Positions 11,419 to 23,362 are shown, counted from the first letter of the stretch. The stretch is 64,000 bases of DNA from Klebsiella sp. RHBSTW-00484 (GCF_013705725.1 NZ_CP055481.1:3658001-3722000), one strand, 5' to 3'. The notes: generated by a model from the letters alone, not told the origin. A program made the numbers and translations.

Positions 11419-11793
11419 TTACAGATAAAGATAAAGTCGGGCCTTGTGCGCCCCCAGAATATTGGCGCTGCCGTAAAGCGTGACCGAGGAGTGCGCGGGA
11501 ACCGTTATGCTGCGCGCCGGTTCAAGTGGATGCATCTCCAACCCTCTGGCGTCATACCAGAAAAAGCGATAATGCACAGTCACCGGTACCTGGCGCTCGT
11601 TAAATAGTCGTGTGGTCGCCGTCGCTTGTATCTCTGAGGCGGTCACCGTCGGTACTTCAGCGCTAATCCCCGCCGCCAGTACGTTAGATTCCATCACCAG
11701 ACTTTGCTGATCGCTGACCGGTATTTCCGGATGCGAACTGCATCCAGCCAGGAGCGTCGCGGCCAGAAGTGCGCCGAAATGGGCTGCGCGCAT
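11419..11793 (-). CDS. ycfL: YcfL, putative lipoprotein
   Basis: 124-residue DUF1425 protein. The lipobox LLAGC (Cys18) marks it as a lipoprotein. The body is an Ig-like beta domain with the TTRLFNERQVPVTVHYRFFWYD segment typical of YcfL; function is unknown. ATG 11793 was chosen because it gives the family length and the lipoprotein signal directly. The ATG at 11892 would overlap hinT by almost 100 bases. Confidence 0.92.
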   Translation of the reverse strand: MRAAHFGALLAATLLAGCSSHPEIPVSDQQSLVMESNVLAAGISAEVPTVTASEIQATATTRLFNERQVPVTVHYRFFWYDARGLEMHPLEPARSITVPAHSSVTLYGSANILGAHKARLYLYL

Positions 11794-11798
11794 GGGTA

Positions 11799-12155
11799 TT
11801 AACCTTTGTGGGCCAGCATTGGACCTAATGGACGCCCACCCAGCAGATGCATGTGGATATGGTAGACCTCCTGACCCCCGTGGCGATTGCAATTGACGAT
11901 CAGGCGGTAGCCATCGTCGGCAAGCCCCTCGTCGCGGGCAATTTTCGCCGCAACGGTCATCATCCGGCCAAGAGCCAGTTCATGCTCCGTAGTCACATCG
12001 TTGACGGTTGGAATCAGGATATTAGGAATGATCAGAATATGGGTCGGCGCCTGCGGGGAGATATCGCGAAAAGCGGTGACCAGCTCGTCCTGATAAACAA
12101 TATCCGACGGGATCTCCCGGCGAATGATTTTGCTGAAAATCGTTTCTTCTGCCAT
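11799..12155 (-). CDS. hinT: Purine nucleoside phosphoramidase HinT
   Basis: HIT-family hydrolase of 118 residues that cleaves AMP-N bonds such as AMP-lysine. The histidine triad is clear as [13 protein letters not shown] near residues 99-111, preceded by the conserved [13 protein letters not shown] stretch. It is the first gene of the leftward hinT-ycfL-lpoB-thiK-nagZ-ycfP run, with 5 bases to ycfL, and is divergent from fhuE. Confidence 0.97.
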   Translation of the reverse strand: MAEETIFSKIIRREIPSDIVYQDELVTAFRDISPQAPTHILIIPNILIPTVNDVTTEHELALGRMMTVAAKIARDEGLADDGYRLIVNCNRHGGQEVYHIHMHLLGGRPLGPMLAHKG

Positions 12156-12505
12156 GACTGATTCCTTATTAATTTTTATACCGTGCTCTGGCCTGCCCCT
12201 GCAGATAAACGCGGATGCACAGGATTCGCTTAAGAGTATGAGCGAGTTACTCCCACTCTTTCAACCTGAAAGCGTTTTTTCTTACGCGACAAAGGACTTA
12301 GCTGCTGACTGATTAATCATTTCGCATGTTCGCCATTTTCACTAGCCCACCCAAAACCATTCACCACACATATTTTACCTCTGTTTACATATTAAATATT
12401 AATGCGTATATTTCTCATTTGTATTCACATTGAATGCAACGCGCTTTCGATCGACCGCGGTCACAGAGCCTCGGCGAATAATAATTATCATATGATCAAG
12501 GGTTT
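12156..12505. promoter_or_regulatory. hinT-fhuE intergenic region
   Basis: 350 bases between divergent genes. No convincing ORF or RNA gene was seen. It holds the fhuE Fur-like box at its right end and presumably the promoter of the hinT operon at its left end. An AT-rich tract occupies about 12355-12440. Confidence 0.5.
12477..12495 (+). promoter_or_regulatory. Fur-like box upstream of fhuE
   Basis: AATAATAATTATCATATGA matches the 19-bp Fur consensus at about 13 positions and lies just upstream of the ribosome site. Iron repression of fhuE is established in E. coli. Confidence 0.65.
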
Positions 12506-14692
12506 ATGATGTCTCTCTCCACCAACACCCGGGATGGGCATATTGCGCCATCTCTGCTTGCCATGGGCATAGCGCTGGCGCTCTTTCCTGACCTCGGCCA
12601 GGCCGCCAGTAAGTCCGAAGAAACTCTCATTGTAGAAGGTTCCACAGATACCGCTTCCAGTGCTCAAGAGCAGGATTACAGCGTCAAAACCACCTCTGCC
12701 GGGACCAAGATGGAAATGGCCCAGCGCGATATCCCACAATCGGTCAGCATTATCACCGAGCAACGGATGCAGGATCAGCAGTTGCAAACCCTTGGCGACG
12801 TGATGGATCACACGACCGGGATCAGCAGCAGCCAGGCAGACTCCGATCGCACCAGCTACTACTCTCGCGGCTTTCAAATTGACAACTACATGGTCGATGG
12901 TATTCCGACCTGGTTTGAATCCCGCTGGAATCTGGGTGACGCCCTTACCGATATGGCGCTGTTCGAACGAGTGGAAGTCGTGCGTGGCGCCAATGGCCTG
13001 CTGACAGGTACGGGCAACCCGGCCGCGTCAATCAACATGATTCGTAAACACGCCACCAGCCGCGAGTTTAAAGGCAATGTCTCTGCGGAGTACGGTAGCT
13101 GGAACAAGCAGCGCTATGTTGCTGATATGCAGAGCCCGCTGACCGAAGACGGCAACGTGCGTGCGCGTATTATCGCGGGCTATCAAAATAACGACTCGTG
13201 GCTCGATCGTTATAACAGCGAAAAAACCTTCTTCTCCGGCATTCTTGATGCTGACCTCGGAACCTCAACCAGTTTATCCGCTGGCTACGAATATCAGCGT
13301 ATCGACGTGAATAGCCCAACATGGGGTGGCCTGCCGCGCTGGAATACCGATGGCAGCAAAAACCACTACGACCGTTCTCATAGCACCGCCCCTGATTGGG
13401 CCTATAACGACAAAGAGATCAACAAAGTTTTCGTCACGCTGAAACAGCGCTTTGCCGATACCTGGCAGGCGACGATGAACGCGACCCACTCCGAGGTCAA
13501 GTTCGACAGCAAAATGATGTACGTCGATGCGTACGTCAATAAAGAGACCGGGATGCTGGTGGGGCCTTATGGCAATTACGGTCCGAGCTTTACCTACGTT
13601 GGCGGGACCGGCTGGAATAGCGGCAAGCGTAAAGTCGACGCCGTGGATTTGTTTGCAGATGGCGGCTACGACCTGTTTGGTCGCCAGCACAACCTGATGA
13701 TTGGCGGCAGCTACAGCAAGCAAAATAACCGCTACTTCAGCTCCTGGGCAAACGTATTTCCGGATGAGATCGGTAATTTCTATGACTTTAATAGTGCCAG
13801 CTTCCCGGAAACCAACTGGGGACCGCAGAGCCTGGCGCAGGACGATACCACGCGAATGAAATCGGTATATGCGGCGACTCGTATCTCCCTGCTTGATCCG
13901 CTGCACCTGATCCTTGGCGTCCGCTATAACAACTGGAGTATCGAGACGCTGACCTACAATATGGAGAAAAACCATACTACGCCATACGCCGGTCTGGTTT
14001 ACGACATCAACGATAACTGGTCGGCCTACACCAGCTACACCTCCGTTTTCCAGCCGCAGAATAAGCGTGATAGTTCCGGTAAATATCTGACCCCGGTTAC
14101 CGGTAATAACTATGAAGTCGGCCTGAAGTCCGACTGGATGGACAGCCGCCTGACCACCACCCTCTCCATATTCCGCATCGAACAGGATAACCTCGGCCAG
14201 GCAACCGGCGGGCAAATCCCTGGCAGCAACGGCGAAGCGGCCTATAAAACCGTCAATGGTACCGTAAGCAAAGGGGTGGAGTTCGAAATCAACGGCGCAC
14301 TTACCGATAACTGGCAGATGACCTTCGGCGCGACTCGCTTTGTTGCCGAGGATAATGAAGGCAACGCGGTGAACCCTAACCTGCCGCGTACCAGCGTCAA
14401 GCTGTTCACCAGCTATCGCCTGCCGGTGATGCCTGACCTGACCGTCGGCGGCGGCGTTAACTGGCAAAACCGTGTTTATAAAGATACCGCTACCCCTTAC
14501 GGAACTTTCCGTGCGGAACAAGGCAGCTACGCGCTGGTGGATTTGTTTACCCGTTACCAGGTCAGCAAAAACTTTGCCTTGCAGGGCAACGTCAATAACC
14601 TGTTCGACAAAACCTACGATACCAACATCGACGGTTCCATTGTGTACGGCGAGCCGCGCAACTTCAGCATTACGGCCAGCTATCAATTTTAA
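12506..14692 (+). CDS. fhuE: TonB-dependent ferric coprogen/rhodotorulate receptor FhuE
   Basis: Outer-membrane receptor of 728 residues (E. coli 729) for ferric coprogen, rhodotorulic acid and ferrioxamine-type fungal hydroxamates. The signal peptide ends near GQA, and the TonB box ETLIVEG lies near residues 39-45. The plug contains QRDIPQSVSII and GFQIDNYMVDGIPT. The barrel ends YGEPRNFSITASYQF with a terminal phenylalanine. Two adjacent ATG codons (12506 and 12509) are possible; AAGGG at 12498-12502 is better spaced to the second. A Fur-like box precedes it. Same genomic position as in E. coli, next to hinT and ptsG. Confidence 0.95.
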   Translation: MMSLSTNTRDGHIAPSLLAMGIALALFPDLGQAASKSEETLIVEGSTDTASSAQEQDYSVKTTSAGTKMEMAQRDIPQSVSIITEQRMQDQQLQTLGDVMDHTTGISSSQADSDRTSYYSRGFQIDNYMVDGIPTWFESRWNLGDALTDMALFERVEVVRGANGLLTGTGNPAASINMIRKHATSREFKGNVSAEYGSWNKQRYVADMQSPLTEDGNVRARIIAGYQNNDSWLDRYNSEKTFFSGILDADLGTSTSLSAGYEYQRIDVNSPTWGGLPRWNTDGSKNHYDRSHSTAPDWAYNDKEINKVFVTLKQRFADTWQATMNATHSEVKFDSKMMYVDAYVNKETGMLVGPYGNYGPSFTYVGGTGWNSGKRKVDAVDLFADGGYDLFGRQHNLMIGGSYSKQNNRYFSSWANVFPDEIGNFYDFNSASFPETNWGPQSLAQDDTTRMKSVYAATRISLLDPLHLILGVRYNNWSIETLTYNMEKNHTTPYAGLVYDINDNWSAYTSYTSVFQPQNKRDSSGKYLTPVTGNNYEVGLKSDWMDSRLTTTLSIFRIEQDNLGQATGGQIPGSNGEAAYKTVNGTVSKGVEFEINGALTDNWQMTFGATRFVAEDNEGNAVNPNLPRTSVKLFTSYRLPVMPDLTVGGGVNWQNRVYKDTATPYGTFRAEQGSYALVDLFTRYQVSKNFALQGNVNNLFDKTYDTNIDGSIVYGEPRNFSITASYQF

Positions 14693-14700
14693 CTAAACTT

Positions 14701-14724
14701 ACCGGGAGCCACATCGCTCCCGGT
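14701..14724 (+). terminator. Terminator-like hairpin after fhuE
   Basis: ACCGGGAGC and GCTCCCGGT form a 9-bp stem starting 8 bases after the fhuE stop; only a short TTAATT follows. The convergent gene at 14735 may share it. Confidence 0.65.
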
Positions 14725-14734
14725 TAATTGGATA

Positions 14735-15460
14735 CTAATACCCGTCATTCAACTCTTCCGGAATCAGATAGTTACCAGAGTCCTCACTGTACGAAATAAG
14801 GTACTTTTTATTTATTTTTGTTTTCTGCCGATAGCCGGATGAATGGATCGTTAGAGCATAAAAACCGGCAGTGCTTTGGCTCTCATCAACGGTTAATTGG
14901 TTCTTAATCTCTTCGGTTTCGCCATTCGCAAAGGCACCTTCATTGCTCATCCAGGAAGTCCAGTTAGCAACAGGTATAAATTTCCCCTCGCTAAAAACCT
15001 CAAGCAGATCGTGCGATTGCCCATAGCCTTGATTCATACTTGAAATTATTGAATGTACAGCCCACTTGTCTAGTCCAATATTGGCTACTCCATCAAAATG
15101 ACCGCCAAAATTTTGGCGATCAAATAGCAACTTCAAGCCCTGTGAAGTTTGTTGAAGTACATAGTAGTCCGTAGGCGCAGGTTGATTATCATAAGATATC
15201 TGCTCCATATCCGGGCACATTACGACAAGATATAACCCAGCATTCTGATTAACGACTTTGTCATAACACACATAATAGTCAGCAATCCCCTGCTCATCCG
15301 CCGTTTTTTTATGCCAGGGGGATGCGGCGTTATTTCCGGGCTGATAATAGTGCCTGATGACATCATCACCGTTGTTATAAAAATCATTGGCAACGCTGGT
15401 GCCAGGCAAAAAGAGTGAAACCAATAATGAAGCGCTAAGCACCAGCTTGAAAAAAGACAT
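14735..15460 (-). CDS. Unrecognised secreted protein
   Basis: 241-residue ORF of unknown function. An N-terminal Sec signal (charged start, hydrophobic LVLSASLLVSLFLPG, cleavage near SVA-ND at 24-25) predicts export. The mature part is acidic and rich in Tyr, Asn and Gly. It has two cysteines (about residues 65 and 82) that could form a disulfide. No lipobox or membrane segment follows the signal. It is not part of the conserved E. coli order between fhuE and ptsG, and its base composition is more AT-rich than its neighbours, so it may be acquired. It is convergent with fhuE and lies downstream of the ptsG terminator, so it needs its own promoter in 15461-15600. Confidence 0.75.
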   Translation of the reverse strand: MSFFKLVLSASLLVSLFLPGTSVANDFYNNGDDVIRHYYQPGNNAASPWHKKTADEQGIADYYVCYDKVVNQNAGLYLVVMCPDMEQISYDNQPAPTDYYVLQQTSQGLKLLFDRQNFGGHFDGVANIGLDKWAVHSIISSMNQGYGQSHDLLEVFSEGKFIPVANWTSWMSNEGAFANGETEEIKNQLTVDESQSTAGFYALTIHSSGYRQKTKINKKYLISYSEDSGNYLIPEELNDGY

Positions 15461-15602
15461 ATGCGTTCCGTTTGTAAAGAAATCCCTTCAGAAGCGGAAC
15501 ATTACTGCTTTTCTCCGATTTATTTAACCCACTATCGGGCATCCATTCTCTGTTTCAGATTTTAACCATGATAGCGACAAGCATTTCCTGCAAACAGACG
15601 TA

Positions 15603-15626
15603 AAAAAGGCAGCCATTTGGCTGCCT
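15603..15626 (-). terminator. ptsG terminator
   Basis: On the minus strand AAGGCAGCC and GGCTGCCTT flank an AAAT loop and are followed by TTTTTA, about 20 bases after the ptsG stop. Confidence 0.88.
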
Positions 15627-15646
15627 TAGTCTCCCCACATCACAAC

Positions 15647-17080
15647 TTAGTTGCTGCGGATGTACTCATCCATTTCAGTTTTCAGGTTATCGGATTTGGT
15701 ACCGAAGATTGCCTGAACACCTGAACCTGCAACAACCACGCCAGCAGCGCCCAGTTTTTTCAGGCCAGCCTGATCAACTTTCGCTACATCCGCCACGCTA
15801 ACGCGCAGACGGGTGATACATGCGTCGAGGTTAGTAATGTTTTCTTTACCGCCGAAGGCTGCAATCAGGGCCGGAGCCATTTCGCTGGTCGCGCCAACTT
15901 TGCTGTCTTCAGTTGAATCTTCACGACCCGGCGTTTTCAGGTCCAGCGCTTTGATCAACACGCGGAATACCACGTAGTAAACAATCGCGTAGCAAATACC
16001 GACTATCGGGAACAGCCACAGTTTGCTGCTGTTACCGGACAGAACGATAAAGTCGATCAGACCGTGAGAGAACGAGGTACCGTCACGCATACCCAGCAGG
16101 ATACAGATTGGGAATGCCAGGCCTGCCAGAATCGCGTGGATGATGTACAGGATCGGTGCAACGAACATGAAGGAGAACTCGATCGGCTCGGTGATACCGG
16201 TCAGGAACGAGGTCAACGCTGCGGAGATCATGATACCGCCCACTTTCGCGCGGTTTTCCGGTTTAGCAGAGTGCCAGATAGCGATGGCTGCAGCTGGCAG
16301 ACCGTACATTTTGAACAGGAAGCCGCCGGACAGTTTGCCCGCAGTAGGGTCGCCCGCCATGTAACGAGGGATGTCACCGTGGAACACCTGACCTGCCGCA
16401 TTGGTGTATTCACCAATTTGCATCTGGAAAGGAACGTTCCAGATGTGGTGCAGACCAAACGGCACCAGGCAGCGCTCGATGAAGCCGTAGATACCAAACG
16501 CGACAACCGGGTTCTGATAAGCAGCCCACTGAGAGAACGTCTGGATAGCAGTACCGATCGGCGGCCAAATGAAGGAGAGCACGATGCCCATAAAGATCGC
16601 GGTCAGACCAGAAATGATCGGCACGAAACGTTTACCGGCGAAGAAGCCCAGATACTCAGGCAGCTTAATACGGTAGAAGCGATTAAACATGTACGCCGCG
16701 ATTGCGCCCGCAATAATACCGCCCAATACGCCGGTATCTGCAAGGTGTTTAGCCGCAATCTCTTCAGCAGGTAAATGCAGAACCAGAGGCGCTACCACCG
16801 CCATGGTTTTCACCATGATGCCGTAAGCGACAACCGATGCCAGCGCAGATACGCCATCGTTATTGGTGAAGCCTAACGCAACACCGATAGCGAAAATCAG
16901 CGGCATATTGGCGAAGACCGAACCGCCCGCTTCTGCCATAACATGTGAAACGACTTCTGGCAGCCAGCTGAAGTTTGCGGAACCGACGCCCAGCAGGATA
17001 CCTGCGATAGGCAGTACGGATACCGGTAGCATCAGCGATTTACCGACCTTCTGCAGGTTAGCAAATGCATTCTTAAACAT
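15647..17080 (-). CDS. ptsG: Glucose-specific PTS enzyme IICB
   Basis: Main glucose transporter and phosphorylating enzyme, 477 residues as in E. coli. The IIC domain (about residues 1-390, around ten membrane segments, with the [12 protein letters not shown] motif) is joined by a linker to the IIB domain, whose phosphocysteine Cys421 lies in [11 protein letters not shown]. It receives phosphate from EIIA-Glc and imports glucose as glucose-6-phosphate. The leader shows both the Mlc operator and the conserved SgrS pairing segment. ycfH-side genes lie upstream on the same strand but are separate. Confidence 0.98.
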   Translation of the reverse strand: MFKNAFANLQKVGKSLMLPVSVLPIAGILLGVGSANFSWLPEVVSHVMAEAGGSVFANMPLIFAIGVALGFTNNDGVSALASVVAYGIMVKTMAVVAPLVLHLPAEEIAAKHLADTGVLGGIIAGAIAAYMFNRFYRIKLPEYLGFFAGKRFVPIISGLTAIFMGIVLSFIWPPIGTAIQTFSQWAAYQNPVVAFGIYGFIERCLVPFGLHHIWNVPFQMQIGEYTNAAGQVFHGDIPRYMAGDPTAGKLSGGFLFKMYGLPAAAIAIWHSAKPENRAKVGGIMISAALTSFLTGITEPIEFSFMFVAPILYIIHAILAGLAFPICILLGMRDGTSFSHGLIDFIVLSGNSSKLWLFPIVGICYAIVYYVVFRVLIKALDLKTPGREDSTEDSKVGATSEMAPALIAAFGGKENITNLDACITRLRVSVADVAKVDQAGLKKLGAAGVVVAGSGVQAIFGTKSDNLKTEMDEYIRSN

Positions 17081-17100
17081 AATTGAGAGTGCTCCTGAGT
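17081..17100 (-). promoter_or_regulatory. SgrS pairing segment and RBS of ptsG
   Basis: The 20 bases before the ptsG ATG on the minus strand (ending CACTCTCAATT) contain the ribosome site AGGAG. They match the E. coli ptsG segment paired by the small RNA SgrS under glucose-phosphate stress. Conservation suggests the same control here; sgrS itself is not in the window. Confidence 0.75.
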
Positions 17101-17178
17101 ATTTGGTGCTTTTTTACGTTTTCACGCATTGGCCCGGGGGGGGAGAACCGCGCCGTGGACAGGACGTCTAAGCGCCCT

Positions 17179-17205
17179 TTATTTATTACACAGAGTAAAA
17201 TAATT
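17179..17205 (-). promoter_or_regulatory. Mlc operator of ptsG
   Basis: On the minus strand an imperfect palindrome, AATTATTTTA...TAATAAATAA, matches the Mlc (DgsA) operator known in front of E. coli ptsG. It lies about 100-125 bases upstream of the start codon. Mlc repression is relieved when EIICB-Glc is dephosphorylated during glucose transport. Confidence 0.7.
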
Positions 17206-17379
17206 AGCGGAATGATTGTTTGACGGCTATCACGTTTCAATCAGCCTTCAGGTAAAAACTTACACTGTTTTACATAACACGTGTCTGAATGTTGCCAAAA
17301 AAGCTTCACCGCCCCATTTGTGGCGGTGAACTTTACTCGCTTTGAGTATTAATTACGAGCCTTAAAATAATAAGGAAGA

Positions 17380-18174
17380 TCAGGCAGGTTGTAGCCGGGC
17401 GGGGTCAATATGAAAAAGCGTTGCAAAGTTTTCCGTGGTACGTTGCGCCAGCGTATCCAGCGAGACACCTTTCAGAACGGCCATGTACTCAGCAACGTCA
17501 CGAACCATCGCCGGTTGGTTCTCTTTACCACGGTGCGGTACCGGCGCCAGATACGGCGAATCAGTCTCCACCAGCAGGCGGTCGAGTGGCACATAACGCG
17601 CGGCATCGCGCAGCTGTTCTGCATTACGGAACGTTACAATACCGGAAAACGAGATATAGAACCCCATGTCCAGCAGCTTACCCGCAGTCTCCCTATCTTC
17701 AGTGAAACAGTGTAGTACGCCACCGCAATCCGTCACTTTTTCTTCGCGTAAAATTGCCAGCGTATCGGCGCGGGCATCACGAGTATGCACAATAACCGGC
17801 TTGTTAAGTTCCCGACCGATACGAATATGATCGCGGAACGACGTCTGTTGACGTATTTTGGTTTCTGGCGTGTAGAAATAATCCAGCCCGGTTTCACCCA
17901 TCGCCACTACCCCCTCTTCCGCCGCAAGTTTGCGCAACTCCTCGACGTCGTACTCTTCATCCTGATTTAACGGATGCACGCCACAGGAGAAAGCAACGCT
18001 GCCACTCTGTCCCACCAGCTCGCGCATACTGCGATACCCTGGTAGCGTCGTGGCAACCGCAAGGCAAAACTTCACATCGCGCGCGGCGGCTTTTGCCAGC
18101 ACATCGTCCACATTTTTATGCAGCGTTTGATAATCCAGGCCATCAAGGTGGCAATGGGAGTCGACTAAAAACAT
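17380..18174 (-). CDS. ycfH: TatD-family metal-dependent hydrolase YcfH
   Basis: 264-residue protein of the TatD DNase family, equivalent to E. coli YcfH. Metal-binding residues of the TIM-barrel are visible: DSHCHLD at the start, GETGLDYFY near residue 92, HTRDA near 130, LHCFTED near 155 and ETDSPYLAP near 205. The likely activity is a Mg-dependent 3'-5' exonuclease or related hydrolase. It is the last gene of the pabC-mltG-tmk-holB-ycfH run, 10 bases after holB. Confidence 0.95.
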   Translation of the reverse strand: MFLVDSHCHLDGLDYQTLHKNVDDVLAKAAARDVKFCLAVATTLPGYRSMRELVGQSGSVAFSCGVHPLNQDEEYDVEELRKLAAEEGVVAMGETGLDYFYTPETKIRQQTSFRDHIRIGRELNKPVIVHTRDARADTLAILREEKVTDCGGVLHCFTEDRETAGKLLDMGFYISFSGIVTFRNAEQLRDAARYVPLDRLLVETDSPYLAPVPHRGKENQPAMVRDVAEYMAVLKGVSLDTLAQRTTENFATLFHIDPARLQPA

Positions 18175-18184
18175 GATGTCTCTC

Positions 18185-19189
18185 TCAGAGATGGGATACG
18201 GGAAGTACCGCCCCGGGTTGCAGGTAATGTTCCCAGCGCAGAAGGCGCTCGGTTAGCAGTAGTTCGCGGTTAACACCAACAACGTTTAATAGCTGCTCGC
18301 GGCAGAAGCTCACGTCGCGCGCTATCGCTTGTAAACGTGCGGCAGGGAGCGTCTGGGCCAGTTGATTCACCAGCGTCCAGACGTCCGGGTTACTGACAAG
18401 CGTAATCCCCTGCTGTCTTTTTTGCGCATCAACCAGCAGCGATGCCAGCCAATGCAGGCGAACTGCGGCCTGTTCGTGATTTAAAATAGGTAGCAGCGTC
18501 AGCCAGTCACCCTGAGTTAAAACGTTTGCCAGCGTCTGACAAAGCTGTTGACGCGCAGTCCAGTGCACATCCTGGAGCAGCTCCAGAGCTGCCGCTGGCG
18601 CATTCGCGCTAAGACGCAGAGCAGCAAGTAATGCATCTTGTGACATTGTCACTTCACGCTCTAACCACGCCAGCGCGTACGATTCCGGAGGCGGTGTGAG
18701 GTGATGTAAACGGCATCGACTGCGCAACGTCGCCAGCAAACGCGCGGGTTCCTGGCAAGCGAGAAAGAACCAGGTATTCTCCGGCGGTTCCTCCAGCGTT
18801 TTCAGCAACGCGTTGGCCGCCGCGTCAGTTAGCATGGCGGCATCGCCGATCCATATCACCTTCGCGCCGCCCAGCCGGGCGTGTTCGTAGAGCTTTTCGT
18901 TGACGTCGCGCACGGCATCAATACCGAGCGAACTCTTCCCCTTTTCAGGAGACAACGCATAATAATCAGGATGAGTACCCGCCTGCATCAGCTGACAGCT
19001 GCGGCAATGGCCACAGCTTTTATGCCCTTCCGGTTGTCGGCACATCAGGAAGCGGCACAGCGCATAAATCAACGCATCGCTCCCCATGCCCGGCAATGCC
19101 TGGACCAGTAGCGCATGGTGACCCCGTCCTGCCTGGTAGCTGGAAACTAGCTGTTCGAAAGACGGGCGTAACCACGGATACCATTTCAT
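18185..19189 (-). CDS. holB: DNA polymerase III delta prime subunit
   Basis: Clamp-loader subunit of 334 residues. Seen are the degenerate P-loop region [19 protein letters not shown], a zinc module with four cysteines ([17 protein letters not shown]) and the SRC motif [10 protein letters not shown] near residue 158. It assembles with DnaX and delta to load the beta clamp. The start ATG 19189 overlaps the tmk stop codon as ATGA, implying translational coupling; an upstream ATG at 19210 would add 7 non-conserved residues. The C-terminal half is more diverged from E. coli than the N-terminal half. Confidence 0.95.
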   Translation of the reverse strand: MKWYPWLRPSFEQLVSSYQAGRGHHALLVQALPGMGSDALIYALCRFLMCRQPEGHKSCGHCRSCQLMQAGTHPDYYALSPEKGKSSLGIDAVRDVNEKLYEHARLGGAKVIWIGDAAMLTDAAANALLKTLEEPPENTWFFLACQEPARLLATLRSRCRLHHLTPPPESYALAWLEREVTMSQDALLAALRLSANAPAAALELLQDVHWTARQQLCQTLANVLTQGDWLTLLPILNHEQAAVRLHWLASLLVDAQKRQQGITLVSNPDVWTLVNQLAQTLPAARLQAIARDVSFCREQLLNVVGVNRELLLTERLLRWEHYLQPGAVLPVSHL

Positions 19190-19827
19190 GCACGCTGCTC
19201 CAATACCCACTGGCTCACTACCGCACGAATATCACGTTCCACAGCTTCCAGCGGCTGCGTGGCGTCCACGGTGCGAATGCTGGGGTCAAGTGCGGCCAGC
19301 TCAAGGTAGCGTGCGCGGGTGCGGTTGAAGAAATCCAGGGATTCCTGTTCGATACGATCAAGATCGCCGCGAGCGCGAGCGCGCTTGAGTCCCACCGCTG
19401 GCGTCACATCAAGATAAAGGGTCAAGTTGGGACGAAAATCGCCCAGCACCGCATCACGCAGGGTTGCCAACATGGTTTGATCGATACCACGACCACCGCC
19501 CTGATAGGCCTGGGTAGAGAGATCATGACGATCGCCAATTACCCACTGACCGCGGGCCAGCGCCGGTTTAATCACCGTCTCAACGAGCTGCACGCGGGCC
19601 GCATAAAACATCAGCACTTCAGCTTTGTCATTGATAACTTCATCGCCGGTTGACTGAATATCCAGAACCAGGCTGCGCAGCTTCTCGGCCAGAATGGTGC
19701 CGCCCGGCTCGCGGGTGAACACCATATCGCTAACGCCCAGCTGTTTTAGCGTCTCTACCACCAGATTACGTGCGGTGGTCTTCCCTGCGCCTTCCAGGCC
19801 CTCGATGACGATATAGTTACTGCGCAT
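19186..19827 (-). CDS. tmk: Thymidylate kinase
   Basis: dTMP kinase of 213 residues that forms dTDP. The P-loop is [12 protein letters not shown] near residue 9. The DRx motif is in REPGGT, and the lid region is [12 protein letters not shown], the enterobacterial type II pattern with basic residues in the lid. It overlaps mltG by 11 bases upstream and holB by 4 bases downstream, so the whole run is probably cotranscribed. Confidence 0.97.
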   Translation of the reverse strand: MRSNYIVIEGLEGAGKTTARNLVVETLKQLGVSDMVFTREPGGTILAEKLRSLVLDIQSTGDEVINDKAEVLMFYAARVQLVETVIKPALARGQWVIGDRHDLSTQAYQGGGRGIDQTMLATLRDAVLGDFRPNLTLYLDVTPAVGLKRARARGDLDRIEQESLDFFNRTRARYLELAALDPSIRTVDATQPLEAVERDIRAVVSQWVLEQRA

Positions 19828-20839
19828 TTTTTTCCTTAAGTACTTTCAGATAATCCTGCACCGAACGGTTGTGGCTGGTCAGATTGGTATTGAACGTATG
19901 ACCCCCTTTTCCGTCGGCGACAAAATAGAGATACGGCGTTTTTGCCGGATGGGCAGCGGCATTCAGAGAAGCCTCTCCCGGTGCGGCGATAGGCCCTGGA
20001 GGCATGCCGTTAATGACATAAGTATTGTAAGCCGTTGGGGTTTCCAGGTCTTTACGCGTTAACTTGCCATTATAACTCTCACCCATCCCATAAATCACGG
20101 TCGGATCGGTTTGCAGACGCATGCCAATACGCAAGCGATTGATAAAGACCGATGCCACGCGATCGCGCTCTTCAGACACCGCCGTCTCTTTTTCAATAAT
20201 GGAGGCCATTGTCAGCAGTTGGTTCTGATCTTTATACGGCAGATTATCCATCCGCCCTTCCCAGGCTTTCTCAACCGCAGCAACCATTTTCTGATGCGCT
20301 CGCTTAAGGATCGCCACATCGCTGGTATTGGCGGTATACATCCAGGTATCCGGCCAGAACCAACCCTCTACCCAGTCCGCATGCTCCAGATCAAGGGCCT
20401 TCGCGACGGTTTCATAGCTGTCATCCGCCAGCGTATGTTTCACATAAGGCGCATCGCGAAGCTGTCGCAGATAGTCGTTTACCCGCATACCTTCGACAAA
20501 GCGCAACGGAAACTGGGCTTCTTTCCCACTGGCCAACAGTTGCAGCATCTCACGTACCGTCATGCCTGGCGTGAAACGATATGTCCCAGCTTTAAAGTGG
20601 GAGAGCTCAGGTTCAATACGCAGCAACCACTGGAACACCCGCGGCCGGTTAATGACTTTATCGCCGTAAAGCTGCTGGCCCAGCGCGATGCGCCCGGTGC
20701 CCGTTTCAAGAGTAAAGATGGTCTCTTCTTTAATGAGTAACTTGCTATCCGCCAGTTGGCGAACTTTCCACATGCCGACGCCCGCAGCAATGCCCAGCAC
20801 CACTACCAGCAACAGGATGAAACGTAACATTTTCTTCAT
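19817..20839 (-). CDS. mltG: Endolytic murein transglycosylase MltG (YceG)
   Basis: Inner-membrane lytic transglycosylase of 340 residues thought to cut nascent glycan strands and terminate their growth. One N-terminal membrane segment (residues about 5-24) is followed by a LysM-like part and the YceG domain. The catalytic glutamate lies in [11 protein letters not shown] (about residue 218), with the conserved [10 protein letters not shown] and [17 protein letters not shown] motifs. It lies between pabC (2 bases away) and tmk (11-base overlap). Confidence 0.96.
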   Translation of the reverse strand: MKKMLRFILLLVVVLGIAAGVGMWKVRQLADSKLLIKEETIFTLETGTGRIALGQQLYGDKVINRPRVFQWLLRIEPELSHFKAGTYRFTPGMTVREMLQLLASGKEAQFPLRFVEGMRVNDYLRQLRDAPYVKHTLADDSYETVAKALDLEHADWVEGWFWPDTWMYTANTSDVAILKRAHQKMVAAVEKAWEGRMDNLPYKDQNQLLTMASIIEKETAVSEERDRVASVFINRLRIGMRLQTDPTVIYGMGESYNGKLTRKDLETPTAYNTYVINGMPPGPIAAPGEASLNAAAHPAKTPYLYFVADGKGGHTFNTNLTSHNRSVQDYLKVLKEKNAQ

Positions 20840-20841
20840 GA

Positions 20842-21651
20842 CTAATCAGACAGCTCACACAATGGGGCTAAAAAATGGTAAAGCTCGCGCGCGGACAAAC
20901 ATGTGTCGTCCCAACGGCGAACCGGCACCAGCGGCATTAATGCGTTACAGATAAGCACTTCGTCGGCTTCGCGTAGCGCATCGGGACGCGTAGTCACTTC
21001 GACAACGCGAAACGGCGATGGTGCCAGCGTTGCGAGAATGTGCTGGCGCATAATACCGTTTACTCCCGCCTGATCGAGGCGCGGGGTAAAAACATCAAAT
21101 CCTTTACGCCAGAATACGTTCGCGGCACAGCATTCCGTAAGCCACCCTTCACTGTCAAGAACCAGTGCTTCATCAGCGTCCGTCTGCTCAAGATGAGAGC
21201 GGATCAGTACCTGCTCCAGGCGGTTAAGGTGTTTTAGTCCGGCAAGAGAAGGATTACGTCCCAGCCGAATGGGACTTAGCGACACAGAAACCCCTTCTTC
21301 TCGCCAGCGGGCATAATGGGCAGGATATGGCGACACGCTAAGAATTCGGGTAGAGTTTGTACAGCCCACAGTGCTGTATCCACGGCCGCCGGCGCCACGA
21401 GTGATCATCACCTTCAGAACCCCCTCCTGACACGGCTGCGCCAGACGTTGCATCTCCTCGGCTAATACTTTCCAGTCGCTAAAGGTAATAAAGAGTCTTT
21501 CACAGGTGGTTTGCAGGCGCGCCAGATGAGCAGGCAGAAATTGTACACAGCCCCCAATTATTCGAGCTGTCGTGAAACAACCATCACCAAACTGCACGCC
21601 GCGATCGTTCACCGCAAGCGTTTCACTTTCAGTGCCATTTATCAAAAACAT
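20842..21651 (-). CDS. pabC: Aminodeoxychorismate lyase
   Basis: PLP-dependent fold-type IV enzyme of 269 residues. It converts 4-amino-4-deoxychorismate to p-aminobenzoate and pyruvate for folate synthesis. The PLP lysine lies in [10 protein letters not shown] (about residue 159). The N-terminal MFLINGTE and the [10 protein letters not shown] motif are as in E. coli. Two bases separate it from mltG. It follows fabF after a terminator, so it may be partly readthrough-fed. Confidence 0.95.
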   Translation of the reverse strand: MFLINGTESETLAVNDRGVQFGDGCFTTARIIGGCVQFLPAHLARLQTTCERLFITFSDWKVLAEEMQRLAQPCQEGVLKVMITRGAGGRGYSTVGCTNSTRILSVSPYPAHYARWREEGVSVSLSPIRLGRNPSLAGLKHLNRLEQVLIRSHLEQTDADEALVLDSEGWLTECCAANVFWRKGFDVFTPRLDQAGVNGIMRQHILATLAPSPFRVVEVTTRPDALREADEVLICNALMPLVPVRRWDDTCLSARELYHFLAPLCELSD

Positions 21652-21722
21652 AAAGGACTCCTTATCGCTGGTCGGTCAGTGTCGCAGGAGGAAAGATACG
21701 GTTCAAGCGGAGAAAGCCGAAT

Positions 21723-21746
21723 AAAAAAGGCCCGACAAGCGGGCCA
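21723..21746 (-). terminator. Terminator after fabF
   Basis: On the minus strand GGCCCGCTTGTCGGGCC forms a short-loop hairpin followed by TTTTTTATT, about 50 bases after the fabF stop. Confidence 0.85.
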
Positions 21747-21794
21747 ATTTTTGATGGGCATTAACGGCATAACTAATGTTGCGCCAGGCGCGCA

Positions 21795-23362
<1,568 letters not shown>

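Noticed and set aside
12124..12312. 62-codon frame in the hinT-fhuE gap
   Set aside because: Overlaps hinT antisense, no ribosome site, no conservation expected.
13274..14686. 470-codon open frame antisense to fhuE
   Set aside because: It exactly mirrors the fhuE reading frame, has no family signature or ribosome site, and fhuE is a full conserved gene. Long antisense frames are common in GC-rich enterobacterial genes.
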